Below are positions 35,837 to 47,587 of a stretch of DNA of 64,000 nt, in pieces (position 1 is the first letter of the stretch; each line of letters opens with the position of its first letter). The stretch comes from Bosea sp. ANAM02. Its GTDB lineage: Bacteria; Pseudomonadota; Alphaproteobacteria; Rhizobiales; Beijerinckiaceae. The notes beneath the pieces are model-generated. The model searched no databases and was not told where the DNA came from. It saw only the letters and a list, made by a program, of their open reading frames with translations. Both the position numbers and the translations under genes were made by a program. The stretch spans positions 4,120,001 through 4,184,000 of the forward strand of contig NZ_AP022848.1 in assembly GCF_011764485.1 (NCBI RefSeq). Direction: 5' to 3'.

Positions 35837-36406
35837 GTGGTCAAGGTCATCGCCTCTTCCGTCCGCAAGGGCAACGTCCTCGAGCTCGACGGACATCTCT
35901 GCACCGTCATCTCGGCCGAGAGCTTCTTCCCCGGCAAGGGCACTCCGACGACGCAGATCGACATGCGCCGCATCGCCGACGGCGTGAAGATGACGCAGCG
36001 CTACAAGACGACCGAGCAGGTCGAGCGCGCCTATGTCGAGGACCGCGACTTCACCTATCTCTACCAGGACGGTGAGCAGTACGTCTTCATGAACCCCGAG
36101 ACCTACGACCAGATCCCGGTCGACAAGGACGTGATCGGCGACGCGGCGCCCTATCTGCAGGAGAACATGAAGGTCTCGCTCTCGGTGTTCGAGGACAAGG
36201 CCGTCGCGATCGAGCTGCCGCAGCGTGTCACGCTCGAAGTCGTCGAGACCGAGCCGGTGACCAAGGGCCAGACGGCCTCCTCCTCCTACAAGCCGGCGAT
36301 CCTGTCGAACGGCGTGCGCAGCGCTGTCCCGCCGCATGTCGGCGTCGGCACCCGCGTCGTCGTGATGACCGCCGACGGGTCCTATGTCGAGCGCGCGAAG
36401 GATTGA
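35837..36406 (+). CDS. efp: Elongation factor P
   Basis: Relieves ribosome stalling at polyproline stretches. 189 residues in three beta-barrel domains. The modified lysine is K34 in [11 protein letters not shown], matching the bacterial beta-lysylated type. The GTG at 35837 preceded by AAGGAC gives the family N-terminus ([15 protein letters not shown]); the frame runs further upstream but without homology. The modifying enzymes are encoded divergently. Confidence 0.97.
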   Translation: MVKVIASSVRKGNVLELDGHLCTVISAESFFPGKGTPTTQIDMRRIADGVKMTQRYKTTEQVERAYVEDRDFTYLYQDGEQYVFMNPETYDQIPVDKDVIGDAAPYLQENMKVSLSVFEDKAVAIELPQRVTLEVVETEPVTKGQTASSSYKPAILSNGVRSAVPPHVGVGTRVVVMTADGSYVERAKD

Positions 36407-36597
36407 TCCAAGAGGTCGCCGTCATCGCTACTGTGGCGGTCGACTGACGACGCTTTCTGCGCTTCCGGTGCTCACGTACTGATGTACGCTCCGTTCCGGT
36501 TCTCAAAAGCATCGCCATTCGCCTCCCCGCAGCGCATTGCCGGCAACCTCTTGCGCACAGAGCGCAGGACAAAATTCTCCTCTATAGCTTTACGCAG

Positions 36598-36630
36598 CGG
36601 GCCCTTTCCGGGCCCGTTGTCGTTTCCGAG
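36598..36630 (+). terminator. Terminator-like hairpin before the DUF1993 gene
   Basis: CGGGCCC (36598-36604) and GGGCCCG (36610-36616) pair around TTTCC, followed by TTGTCGTTT. It ends 20 bp before the next ATG, so it may end efp transcripts or act in the next gene's leader. The rest of 36407-36597 shows no gene. Confidence 0.5.
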
Positions 36631-36636
36631 GACATC

Positions 36637-37155
36637 ATGACGCTCACAGTCAAGGCCGCCGCCCTTTCCGGCTTCGTTCAGACTCTTCATGCGCTCGACG
36701 CCATTCTCGACAAGGCCGTGGACCAGGCCGAGACCCGCAAGATCCAGCCGGAAGTCCTGCTCTCCGCCCGGCTCGCGCCGGACATGCTGGCCTTCACCCG
36801 CCAGATCCAGCTCTGCTGCGACTTCGCGAAGAATGCGGTCGCCCGGCTCTCGGGCGGCGAGAACCCGCGCTTCCCCGACGAGGAGAAGAGCTTCCCGGAG
36901 CTGAAGGAACGCATCGCCAGGACGCTGGCCTTCATCGCAGCCGCCGACGGCGCCGCGCTCGATGCCGGGCTTGCCCGCGAGGTCACCTTCCCGCGCGGCC
37001 CTTCGGCGACCGTGACGATGACCGGCGAGGCCTATCTCACCCGCTTCGCCATCCCGAACTTCTATTTCCACGCCACGACGGCCTACGACATCCTGCGCCA
37101 GAACGGCTTCCAGATCGGCAAGCAGGACTTCCTGCTCGGCGTCTTCGACGCCTGA
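36637..37155 (+). CDS. DUF1993 protein (DinB-like helical bundle)
   Basis: A 172-residue all-helical protein: residues 1-40 (GFVQTLHALDAILDKAVDQAE), central RLAPDMLAFTRQIQLCCDFAKNAVARL (key MLAFTRQIQ), and the C-terminal PNFYFHATTAYDILRQNG. These mark DUF1993, a branch of the DinB/YfiT-like fold. Function unknown; the histidine near the C-terminus fits metal binding in the wider fold. The next gene starts four bases after its stop. Confidence 0.88.
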   Translation: MTLTVKAAALSGFVQTLHALDAILDKAVDQAETRKIQPEVLLSARLAPDMLAFTRQIQLCCDFAKNAVARLSGGENPRFPDEEKSFPELKERIARTLAFIAAADGAALDAGLAREVTFPRGPSATVTMTGEAYLTRFAIPNFYFHATTAYDILRQNGFQIGKQDFLLGVFDA

Positions 37156-37159
37156 GACC

Positions 37160-37639
37160 GTGAGCGCGACGCCGGCCATCACGATCGAACGCGCCTCTCT
37201 CCGGGATGCTGGGGAGATCGCGGCGCTCTATCTGGCGTCGCGCGCGGCGGCCCTGCCCTGGCTGCGCCGCGTCCATAGCGACGACGAGGTCCGAGGATGG
37301 ATCGCGCATGTCAGGCTCGCCACCGGCGAGACCTGGGTGGCGCGGGAGGCCGGGCGCATCCTCGGCTTCCTCTGCCTCGACGGCGAGGATCTCGACCAGC
37401 TCTACCTTCTGCCGGGCCAGTTCCGGCGCGGCATCGGCTCATTGCTGCTTGTGAAGGCGAAAGAGCGCAGCCCGGAGAGGCTCCATCTGTTCACTTTCCA
37501 GCGGAACGCGGCGGCACGCGCCTTCTACGAGCGCCACGGCTTCCGCCTCGTCGATCTCAACGACGGCGAGCGCAATGAAGAGGGCGAGCCGGACGCGCTC
37601 TACGAATGGCGCCGATCTTTTTCAGACAAGACCTTGTAA
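37160..37639 (+). CDS. GNAT-family N-acetyltransferase
   Basis: A 159-residue acetyl-CoA-dependent acyltransferase. Motif A (LDQLYLLPGQFRRGIGSLLL) carries the Q/RxxGxG/A CoA-binding pattern QFRRGIG, and motif B follows (NAAARAFYERHGFRLV). Substrate unknown. GTG start; co-transcribed with the DUF1993 gene. Confidence 0.9.
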   Translation: MSATPAITIERASLRDAGEIAALYLASRAAALPWLRRVHSDDEVRGWIAHVRLATGETWVAREAGRILGFLCLDGEDLDQLYLLPGQFRRGIGSLLLVKAKERSPERLHLFTFQRNAAARAFYERHGFRLVDLNDGERNEEGEPDALYEWRRSFSDKTL

Positions 37640-37808
37640 TCGGGAAGCACCGCTCCCATCTCAGGCTCACGGCGATGTCGAGAGCGTTCCACAGCTCTCC
37701 ATTGCCTGTGAAGACGGCCATGAGCCGAACGTGTGACGCCGGATGTACGCGCACCGTTCCGCTGCATGGCCGTTGGCGTTTCAAAGCCCCCTGTTCCCTC
37801 GCCTCCGC

Positions 37809-37910
37809 CGTCATCCCGGACAAGCCGCGTCAGCGGCGCCGATCCGGGATTCATGCCTGAACCGTTCCGGCATGGGTCCCGGGTCTCCGCTTCGCTCCGC
37901 CCGGGATGAC
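37809..37910. repeat. Palindromic element, GTCAT...ATGAC family
   Basis: A 102-bp copy starting GTCATCCCGGA and ending CCGGGATGAC; the right arm block CTCCGCTTCGCTCCG is shared with the 105-bp copies. It lies between convergent genes. Confidence 0.85.
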
Positions 37911-37929
37911 GTGGCGGATGGAGACACCT

Positions 37930-38583
37930 TTACCCCTGCAGGAACGGATTGTTCTGCCGCTCCTCGCCGAGCGTGCTCGCCGGGCCGTGGCCGGGCAGAA
38001 ACTGGACGTCGTCGCCGAGCGGCAGGAGCTTGGTCTTGATCCCCGAGATCAGCGCCTCGTGGTCGCCATAGGGGAAGTCGGTGCGGCCGATCGAGCCGGC
38101 GAAGACGGTGTCCCCCGCCAGCAGGAAACGCAAATCCTTCTGGAAGAAGGTGACATGGCCGGGCGAATGGCCCGGCACATGCGCGACCGCGAAGGTCAGG
38201 TCGCCGAGCGAGACCGTATCGCCCTCGTTGAGCCAGCGCGTCGGCACGACCGCCTTCATGCCATGGACATCGAAGCGCAGCCCCTGTTCCGGCAAGGCGT
38301 CGAGCAGGGGCTTGTCGCCCTCGTGTGGTCCGATGATCGGGATCGAGAGCGCCTGCGCCAGCTCGGTCGCGCCGCCGGCATGGTCGAGATGGCCATGGGT
38401 CAGCCAGATCGCGACCGGCGTGACGCCGAGCTCCTTGATCGCAGCCTGCAGGCGCGGCACGTCGCCGCCGGGATCGACGATCGCCGCCTCGTTCGACTTC
38501 GGCTCCCAGACGATCGCGCAGTTCTGCTGGAACGGCGTCACCGGCACGACGGCGATCTGGAGCGGCGGCTGCTGGTCGGTCAT
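37930..38583 (-). CDS. MBL-fold metallohydrolase (glyoxalase II-like)
   Basis: A 217-residue zinc hydrolase. The THGHLDHAGG motif (residues ~62-71), VPGHSPGHV, LAGDTVF and the late FLPGHGP supply the metal ligands. Lengths and motifs fit the YcbL/glyoxalase II-like group, which hydrolyse thioesters such as S-lactoylglutathione; the true substrate is not shown. Stand-alone on the minus strand, 30 bp before the small exported protein gene. Confidence 0.88.
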   Translation of the reverse strand: MTDQQPPLQIAVVPVTPFQQNCAIVWEPKSNEAAIVDPGGDVPRLQAAIKELGVTPVAIWLTHGHLDHAGGATELAQALSIPIIGPHEGDKPLLDALPEQGLRFDVHGMKAVVPTRWLNEGDTVSLGDLTFAVAHVPGHSPGHVTFFQKDLRFLLAGDTVFAGSIGRTDFPYGDHEALISGIKTKLLPLGDDVQFLPGHGPASTLGEERQNNPFLQG

Positions 38584-38613
38584 GGGAGGCCTTTCAACTG
38601 TCTGGGAAGGCTC

Positions 38614-38933
38614 TTACCGCCCGCCGCAGCGATTGGCGATCAGCGCGCGGTAATTAACCAGCTCCGAATCCATCTCCGCGACGTTGCGCGCGCGCTCCGG
38701 CTCGCCCTGGCACGTAGCGAAGACCGCGCGTGCCTTCTGGAGATAGGCGACATGCTCGCGATAGGCCCGGCACTGCGTCGCCTGATCGGCGCTCGCGACG
38801 GCAGAAAGGCGCGCCTGTTGCTGGCGAAAGCCCGCCTCGTTCAGCAGGAGATCGCGCGAGCAGGTCGCCGGGCGCGGCTGTTGCGCCAGCACGGGAGCGG
38901 CCAGCAGGAGCGCCGCGACAGTCAGCGCGAGCC

Positions 38934-38937
<4 letters not shown>
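38614..38937 (-). CDS. Small exported protein of unknown function
   Basis: A 107-residue protein with a clean signal peptide ([19 protein letters not shown]) and a helical mature part containing three cysteines (ATCSRD, QCRAYRE, ATCQGE, plus NRCGG). Paired cysteines suggest disulfides in the periplasm. No family recognised. Its start overlaps the fumarase stop by four bases, so it is translated from the fumarase transcript. Confidence 0.75.
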
Positions 38938-40550
<1,613 letters not shown>

Positions 40551-40685
40551 GACCAGCGGCTCCAAAACAAGGCGCGCCGCGTTCGGGACATGAGAGACGC
40601 GACGCCCATCCAGCCGGGGTCATAGCCCGTCGGCCGGGATCGTCCAAGCAGTCTTTAATAAGTCCAGGCTGAGCAATGCCTCGCC

Positions 40686-40831
40686 GTCATTCCGGGGCTT
40701 CGCGCAGCGAAGAGCCCGGAATCCAGAACCGATGCCATTCCCATGGAAGGCGACAGTCGTCGCCCCCCTTTTCGGACAACCATATCGGTTCTGGATTCCG
40801 GGCTCAGGCCTTCGGCCTGCCCCGGAATGAC
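40686..40831. repeat. 146-bp nested palindromic element, GTCAT...ATGAC family
   Basis: Outer ends GTCATTCCGGGG and CCCCGGAATGAC pair perfectly. Inside, CCGGAATCCAGAACCGAT pairs with ATCGGTTCTGGATTCCGG, a long near-perfect stem across the middle. It separates fumA from the upstream ptsN gene. Confidence 0.85.
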
Positions 40832-40842
40832 GCAAATGCGCC

Positions 40843-41316
40843 TCAAGCCGCCTGCGCGGCCGATTCGGCGAGGATCGCGTAGATCGCCGCGGGGTCGCGG
40901 ACCTTGCGGACCTGTTCCAGAACGGACTGGTTGCGCAGCACCCGCGCGACACGGGCGAGCGCCTTGAGATGGTCGGCGCCGGCACCCTCGGGCGCGATCA
41001 GCACGAAGATGATGTCGACCGGCTGGCCGTCGAGCGCATCGAAATCGATCGGTTTCTCGGTGCGGGCGAAGAGCCCGACGAGGCGCTCGGTGCCCGGCAT
41101 CCGCCCGTGTGGAATCGCGATTCCCTCGCCGATCCCGGTGGAGCCGAGACGCTCGCGCTGGAGCAGCGCCTCGAACAGCTCGCGATCGGGCAGGCCCGTC
41201 AGCGTGGCGGCATGCTGGGCAAGCTCCTGCAGAGCCTGCTTCTTGCCGTTGGCCCGCAGCGGCGAAATCACCGCGGCGGGGCTCAGGAGATCGGTCAGCG
41301 TCATACGCCCGTCCAT
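40843..41316 (-). CDS. ptsN: Nitrogen-regulatory PTS protein EIIA-Ntr
   Basis: A 157-residue phosphocarrier of the nitrogen PTS that links nitrogen and potassium status to regulation. The phosphorylated histidine is in IAIPHGRM near residue 72, with the family block ERLVGLFARTEKPIDFDALDG. Start 41316 or 41304. Located downstream of rpoN and hpf, as usual. Confidence 0.95.
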   Translation of the reverse strand: MDGRMTLTDLLSPAAVISPLRANGKKQALQELAQHAATLTGLPDRELFEALLQRERLGSTGIGEGIAIPHGRMPGTERLVGLFARTEKPIDFDALDGQPVDIIFVLIAPEGAGADHLKALARVARVLRNQSVLEQVRKVRDPAAIYAILAESAAQAA

Positions 41317-41389
41317 GCATGTCCCATGCCGGCTGAAACGCCGTCGGCACGGGTCAGGTTCGACGGCCGGAGCGGCTCGCCCGCCGGCC

Positions 41390-41974
41390 TCAGGACAGCG
41401 ATGCCGGCGGGTCGATCCAGCCGATATTGCCGTCGCCGCGGCGATATACGATGTTCATGCGGCCATTGCCAGCGTGCCGGAAGACGACGACCGGAGCGCC
41501 GGTCAGGTCGAGTTCGGCAACGGCGTCGCTGACCGTCCTGACATGCAGGGATTTCGTCGATTCCGCGACGATAACCGGGTTATCGCCGGCAGAAGCCCCG
41601 TCGAAATCCTCGACATCGTCGTCGGGGGCCGCGATCACATAGCTGGGGATTTCGATTCCCGCATCGCGGCCATTGGCACTGGAACGGTCCTTAAGCCGGC
41701 GCTTGTAGCGTCGCAGCCGCTTCTCGATGCGCTCGGCCATCTTGTCGAGGCTGGCATAGGGATCGTGGGCGGTGGCGGAGGCTTCCAGCGTGATCCCGGA
41801 GGACAGATGCAGGACGCCGTCGGTCCGGAAGGCGGTGCCGTCCTTGTCGACCGTGACATGGCCCTGATAGCCACCCTCGTAATATTTGCTGACCGCCGCA
41901 GCGACCCGCTCCTCGGCCTGGCCGCGAAGGGCCTCGCCGACATCGAGATTCTTGCCGGAGATTCGCAAGCTCAT
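41390..41974 (-). CDS. hpf: Ribosome hibernation promoting factor, long form
   Basis: A 194-residue protein that dimerises 70S ribosomes in stationary phase. The N-terminal ribosome-binding domain (LRISGKNLDVGEALRGQ, residues 1-100) is joined by a linker to the C-terminal dimerisation domain (IVAESTKSLHVRTVSDAVAE, GNGRMNIVYRRGDGNIGWI). Length fits the long HPF type common in alphaproteobacteria. Confidence 0.94.
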   Translation of the reverse strand: MSLRISGKNLDVGEALRGQAEERVAAAVSKYYEGGYQGHVTVDKDGTAFRTDGVLHLSSGITLEASATAHDPYASLDKMAERIEKRLRRYKRRLKDRSSANGRDAGIEIPSYVIAAPDDDVEDFDGASAGDNPVIVAESTKSLHVRTVSDAVAELDLTGAPVVVFRHAGNGRMNIVYRRGDGNIGWIDPPASLS

Positions 41975-42104
41975 GGAGTGCTTCCCCTTGGTTTAGCCAT
42001 GGCCCTGTTCGGCCATCCCTAGGAGCTAAGAACCGGGAGTCGGGGTTGTCAATGAGCCGGCGCGATCATGAGGCGCATGCGCGGGGCCTTTGGAACAAAA
42101 CCGC

Positions 42105-43634
42105 CTAACGCTCGGCCGCGGCCATCGCGACCTTCTCGCGCCGGCGCTCCATCGAGGACGGGATTCTCAGGGATTCGCGGTATTTCGCCACAGTCCGCCG
42201 GGCGATATCGATGCCACCGTCCTTCAGACGGGTCACAATGGCATCATCCGAAAGAACCGCCGAGGGGCTCTCGTCATCGATCATCTGCTTGATCCGGAAG
42301 CGCACGGCCTCCGCCGAGTGCGCCTCGCCATAGCCGGTGGCTGCGATCGCAGCCGAAAAGAAATATTTCATTTCGAAGACCCCGCGCGAGCAGGTCAGGT
42401 ATTTGTTCGAGGTGACGCGCGAGACGGTCGATTCGTGCATGCCGATGGCGTCTGCCACGGTCTTGAGATTGAGCGGGCGCAGATGCTCGACGCCATGGGC
42501 GAAGAACCCGTCCTGCTGGCGCACGATCTCGCTGGCGACCTTCAGAATTGTCCGGGCGCGCTGCTCCAGCGAGCGGGTCAGCCAGTTCGCCGTCTGCAGG
42601 CATTCGGCGATGAAGGCCTTGTCCGCATCGCTGCGTGCCGCCCGGGAGACGCGCGCATGATAGGTCTGGTTGACGAGCAGGCGCGGCAGGGTGTCGGGAT
42701 TGAGGTCGATCAACCAGGAGCCGTCCGGCGCGGACCGGATGAACACATCCGGCACAACGGTCTCGGCGGCCGAGCCGCCGAATGCACGCCCAGGCTTGGG
42801 GTCGAGGCGACGGATCTCCCCGACCATGTCGGCGATATCCTCGTCATCGACGCCGCAGATCCGCTTCAGCGCAGCGAAATCGCGCCTGGCGACCAGGTGC
42901 AGGTTCGCGACCAGCGCCTGCATCGCCGGATCGAAACGATCACGATCGCGCAACTGGATGGCGAGGCATTCGGCGACATCACGGGCCGCGACACCCGAGG
43001 GGTCGAAGCTCTGGACGACCCGCAGTACCGCCTCGACCCTGTCGATGGCGACACCGAGGCGCTCGGCGATCTCCGCTAGAGGCTCGCCGAGATAGCCGCT
43101 ATCGTCGACCGCATCGATGATGTGACGGCCGATGATGCGGTCGGCCGGCGTCACCACGGCGAGATCGAGTTGCGCGGCGAGATGGTCATGCAGCGAGGCA
43201 TCCGCCGTCAGGCTGCTCTCGAAACCCTCGGGATCGCCATCGAAGGAGCCGCCCGCCGTGCCATAGGCACCACCGACGATCGGCAGGCTGTCGGCCCCGG
43301 CCGCCTCGCTGCGCGCCGCCGTCGGCTGCTCGTTCTGGAAGACATTGTCGAGCCCGGTGCCGAGCCTGCCCTCCATGCCCTCCTGCGTATGGAGGCTCTC
43401 GGCCTTGGCGAAGCTCTCGGCATCGGCGGCGTGAGGGCTGTCGGCATCGTCGGAGCGTGCCGGCAGGTCGGGCCCCTCGTCGCGCTCCAGCAACGGATTG
43501 CGCTCGAGCTCGCCCTCCACGAAATTCTGAAGCTCGAGATGCGAAAGCTGCAGGAGCTTGATCGCCTGCAGCAACTGCGGCGTCATCACCAGGGATTGTC
43601 CCTGGCGCAGTTCCATGCGCGGCATCATCGCCAT
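42105..43634 (-). CDS. rpoN: RNA polymerase sigma-54 factor
   Basis: A 509-residue sigma-54. Region I is Gln/Leu-rich (RQGQSLVMTPQLLQAIKLLQ), region II is acidic, and region III has the core-binding domain, the HTH-like segment (VADAIGMHESTVSRVTSNKY) and the C-terminal RpoN box (ARRTVAKYRESLRIP). It reads -24/-12 promoters, mainly for nitrogen and motility genes. Downstream hpf and ptsN form the usual block. Confidence 0.97.
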   Translation of the reverse strand: MAMMPRMELRQGQSLVMTPQLLQAIKLLQLSHLELQNFVEGELERNPLLERDEGPDLPARSDDADSPHAADAESFAKAESLHTQEGMEGRLGTGLDNVFQNEQPTAARSEAAGADSLPIVGGAYGTAGGSFDGDPEGFESSLTADASLHDHLAAQLDLAVVTPADRIIGRHIIDAVDDSGYLGEPLAEIAERLGVAIDRVEAVLRVVQSFDPSGVAARDVAECLAIQLRDRDRFDPAMQALVANLHLVARRDFAALKRICGVDDEDIADMVGEIRRLDPKPGRAFGGSAAETVVPDVFIRSAPDGSWLIDLNPDTLPRLLVNQTYHARVSRAARSDADKAFIAECLQTANWLTRSLEQRARTILKVASEIVRQQDGFFAHGVEHLRPLNLKTVADAIGMHESTVSRVTSNKYLTCSRGVFEMKYFFSAAIAATGYGEAHSAEAVRFRIKQMIDDESPSAVLSDDAIVTRLKDGGIDIARRTVAKYRESLRIPSSMERRREKVAMAAAER

Positions 43635-43794
43635 ACGCGAAAGGCCCTTCCAGCTCGCACGCCATCGGCACGCTTCTTGCTTCCGAAAGGAACACTAGCG
43701 CCGGCTCACCGCCGCGTCAAAGGCCCAGCCATGTCTGCGGCCCGAAAAATGATGCGCCGCAACAAAACGATTGCGATGCACAGGCCGCGCCGTC

Positions 43795-44676
<882 letters not shown>

Positions 44677-44686
44677 TGCGGCACGA

Positions 44687-45370
44687 TCAGTTGGTCGGCT
44701 TCGGGGCCGGCTTGCCGGCATCGGTCTTGGTGGCATCACCCGAATTCGGAACGAATAGACCCTGCACGCGCCCGCCCTGGACATTCGCGATCCCGGTGGT
44801 CGTGTTGTAGATCAGCTTCTCGCCGCGGGTCACGTTCGGACCATCGTTGAGCGCGACGTTGCCGGTCATGATCACGAGATTGTTGGCGCGATCGAATTCG
44901 GCATTGTCCGAGGTCGCAGCCTGCGTCTTCGAAACGACGGTCACCGGCCCCTTGCACAGGATGCGCTTGATCGAGCTGTCGTTGCTGGTGCCGGCTCCGC
45001 CTGCCGCGGGCGCCGCGGCCGGAGCCGGCGTCGCCGGCCGGCCGGCTGTGCCGCCCGGCCCGCCGCGGCCCTCGTAGAGCACGGTCATCACGGTGCAGCG
45101 CACGGTCGTCTCGCCCTGGACGGCCACGACGTTGCCGGAGAAGACCGCCTTGTTCTCCTTGTCGAGCACGTCGAGCTTGTCGGCATCGATCTTGATCGGC
45201 TCCTTGCTGTCGCCGCCGAGCCCGCCCAGCGCCGAGGACGCGCCCCGCTGCTTCGCCGGGGCCGCCTGCGCGAAAGCCTCCTGCGGCGCGCCGAGCAGCG
45301 CGAAACCGGCTGCAAGGAGCAACGCGGCGTCGCGGGCATGCGCGAAACGGAGCATCTGGCCAGCCATCAT
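44687..45370 (-). CDS. lptA: LPS transport periplasmic protein LptA
   Basis: A 227-residue periplasmic protein bridging LptC and LptD. Signal peptide DAALLLAAGFALLGAPQEAFA, then an OstA/LptA jellyroll (IKIDADKLDVLDKENKAVFSG start, key DADKLDVLD). An inserted proline/alanine/glycine-rich stretch (TAGRPATPAPAAAPAAGG) of low complexity sits in the middle. The ATG is 1 bp after the lptC stop region. Start 45370 or 45367. Confidence 0.9.
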   Translation of the reverse strand: MMAGQMLRFAHARDAALLLAAGFALLGAPQEAFAQAAPAKQRGASSALGGLGGDSKEPIKIDADKLDVLDKENKAVFSGNVVAVQGETTVRCTVMTVLYEGRGGPGGTAGRPATPAPAAAPAAGGAGTSNDSSIKRILCKGPVTVVSKTQAATSDNAEFDRANNLVIMTGNVALNDGPNVTRGEKLIYNTTTGIANVQGGRVQGLFVPNSGDATKTDAGKPAPKPTN

Positions 45371-45371
45371 G

Positions 45372-46160
45372 TCACTGTCTCTTCCCGTTGCCGGCATCAT
45401 CGGCCGGCGCTGCATCCGCGGGGGGAGCCCGATTCGCGTTCAGCAGTTCCGGCATCGGCTTGCTGCCCTCGCGTTCGGGGCCCGCGATCGTACCTGCTGG
45501 CGCGTTCCGGATGAAGACCCGCACCCGCCCCTCGAAAGCGATCAACTCGCCATTGTTCTTCACGTCAAGTGTGTCGGCGTCGACCGTGGTCTCGCCGAGG
45601 CTGACCTTGACCGGTTCCTTCGAGACCACCGTGCCGGATTTGAAATCGACATCGGCCGTCTTCATCTGCATGTCGTGGCCATTCTCGGTGCGAATCTTGA
45701 CGTCGTCGACGAGGCGCAGCTTCTCCTTCTGCGTGTCGAAGAGACCCGTCTTCGCGTTCACCGTCACCCAGCCCTCACGCTCCATCTGGATGCGCGCCGT
45801 CAAGGTCTGCAGCTCGACCTGCGTCGGGTTCCTGATCTCCTGGAACGCGTTCTCGGCCGTGACCTGATAGGGCCGGTTGTCCTTGCGATAGCCGGAGAGC
45901 TTCGGCGTCTCCATCCGGACCTTGCCGCCGGTGATGCCGACCGAGCTGATCGAGACATTGGCCAGCTTGCCGCCGAGCGGCGACAGGAAGGGGACGACGA
46001 CGAGCGCCAGGACCAGAACCACGGCCGCGACGGGAATCAGCCGGCGCAGCCAATGCACGAGCCGGGTATGACGGCGCGCCGCGCCGAAGGCCGCGCGACG
46101 GCGCGCCGCCTGCGCGGAGAGCCCCGCCGCCGGGTCGTTGAAGGTCATTGCCAAAGTCAT
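45372..46160 (-). CDS. lptC: LPS export ABC transporter periplasmic protein LptC
   Basis: A 262-residue single-pass membrane protein (TM LIPVAAVVLVLALVVVPFL at ~40-60) with an LptC jellyroll in the periplasm (PYQVTAENAFQEI, DDVKIRTENGHDMQ, DADTLDVKNNGELIAF). It hands LPS from LptBFG to LptA. Followed by lptA with essentially no gap. Confidence 0.92.
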   Translation of the reverse strand: MTLAMTFNDPAAGLSAQAARRRAAFGAARRHTRLVHWLRRLIPVAAVVLVLALVVVPFLSPLGGKLANVSISSVGITGGKVRMETPKLSGYRKDNRPYQVTAENAFQEIRNPTQVELQTLTARIQMEREGWVTVNAKTGLFDTQKEKLRLVDDVKIRTENGHDMQMKTADVDFKSGTVVSKEPVKVSLGETTVDADTLDVKNNGELIAFEGRVRVFIRNAPAGTIAGPEREGSKPMPELLNANRAPPADAAPADDAGNGKRQ

Positions 46161-46306
46161 GCCCCGCGCAATGGCAGCCGCTCACGGCATTTTCGTGTCA
46201 CAGGACAGGCCGCATCGCGCCCCCGCACGGCTCGTCCATGAGGACCTGGGCGCATATCCGCGCGCTCGGCCCGCGCGCAGACTGACGCAAGAAGCCTTCG
46301 AAATTG

Positions 46307-46921
46307 TCAAGTGTGAGCAAAGATATCGGTCTCGTCCCAGCCGGCGAGATCGAGCTCGGCCCGATAGGGCAGGAACTGGAAACAGGCCTGGGCGAGGTGC
46401 CGGCGCCCTTCGCGCGCCAGCATCGTCTCCAGCTTTTCGTGCAGCGCATGGAGATGCAACACATCCGAGGCGGCATAGGCAAGCTGGGCCTCGCTCAGCG
46501 TGTCCGCGCCCCAGTCGGAGGATTGCTGCTGCTTCGAGAGCTCGACGCCGAGCAATTCGCGCACGAGGTCCTTGAGGCCGTGCCGGTCGGTATAGGTTCG
46601 GGCCAGCTTCGAGGCGATCTTGGTGCAGTAGACCGGTGCGGTCACCACGCCGAAGGCATGCTTGAGCACGGCGACGTCGAAACGGGCGAAGTGGAAGAGC
46701 TTCAGCACCGCCGGATCCTCCAGCAGGCGGATCAGGTTCTTCGGCCGCTCGCCGCCCTTCGGGATCTGCACGACGTCCGCCGTGCCGTCGCCGCGCGAGA
46801 GCTGGACGACGCAGAGACGGTCGCGATGCGGGTTGAGGCCGAGCGTCTCGGTGTCGATCGCGACGCTCGATCCGGCGTCGTAGCCGTCCGGCAGATCGCC
46901 GCGATGGAAACGAATGGTCAT
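46307..46921 (-). CDS. rnd: Ribonuclease D-like 3'-5' exonuclease
   Basis: A 204-residue short RNase D (DEDDy) exonuclease. Exo I DTETLG, Exo II FARFDVAVL with LFHFARFD, and Exo III YAASDVLHL are present. It lacks the HRDC domain of full-length RNase D, as usual for this alphaproteobacterial form. The ATG at 46921 matches the family start (MTIRFHRGDLP). First gene of the lpt block. Confidence 0.93.
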   Translation of the reverse strand: MTIRFHRGDLPDGYDAGSSVAIDTETLGLNPHRDRLCVVQLSRGDGTADVVQIPKGGERPKNLIRLLEDPAVLKLFHFARFDVAVLKHAFGVVTAPVYCTKIASKLARTYTDRHGLKDLVRELLGVELSKQQQSSDWGADTLSEAQLAYAASDVLHLHALHEKLETMLAREGRRHLAQACFQFLPYRAELDLAGWDETDIFAHT

Positions 46922-47158
46922 GCTCGAAACCTCACTGGGGCCGCGCGAACGCGCCCTTCGACTGCACTTCAACGGATCGGGAAACGGCAGGCCGCGCGCT
47001 GAAGAGCGCCGCGCGTTTCGCAGCTAACGGCCAGCCCTGCCCCGTTCAAGCCCTTTCTGTGCCGAGATAAACTCTTAGGCGCCTCATTAACCCTTTATTC
47101 ACCATGCGCTTCAACCGCGAAGCTGACCATGCGACAACGGCCCATCGGAGCCCTCAGC

Positions 47159-47587
47159 ATGTCCCTGATCCGCCTTTTCAGCGATTTCGACGGCCGCATC
47201 GGGTTGCGGACCTTCTGGCTCGGCAGCGTTGCGGTGGCACTGACGCTGCTCGCGACCGAACGCACCCTTCTGCTCCTGACGGATCATCACCAGGCGACGG
47301 TGATCATCGCCTTCTTCAAGGCTTTCGCCCTGTTTCCCTGGGCTGCCCTGGCGGCGAAGCGCGCCACCGATCGCGGCAGCACGCCGCTGTTCGGCATCCT
47401 GCTGATCTGCGCGATCGTGCTGCCGGAACATCTGCGCCTCGTCATGCCGTTCGGCTGGCGCCCGTCGCTGGAGGCGATCGCGACCATGGCCTGGGTCGTC
47501 GCCTTCATCGATCTCGGGCTGATGCCGTCCGCTGCGCAGGAAGATGGGGTTGCGGCCCGGCCGGCGGGTGCTAAAGCGGCGGAATGA
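47159..47587 (+). CDS. DUF805-like membrane protein
   Basis: A 142-residue protein resembling DUF805: N-terminal FSDFDGRIGLRTFW and the cytosolic AAKRATDRG block are the family marks. Three to four TM helices. Function unknown. Start at 47159 (MSLIRLF) preferred to an ATG ten codons upstream. Its stop overlaps dapE (ATGA). Confidence 0.82.
   Translation: MSLIRLFSDFDGRIGLRTFWLGSVAVALTLLATERTLLLLTDHHQATVIIAFFKAFALFPWAALAAKRATDRGSTPLFGILLICAIVLPEHLRLVMPFGWRPSLEAIATMAWVVAFIDLGLMPSAAQEDGVAARPAGAKAAE

Noticed and set aside
43635..43794. Sigma-54 promoter before rpoN
   Set aside because: A GG...GC pair exists near 43650 but the spacing is 12 rather than 10 bp, so it does not fit a -24/-12 promoter.
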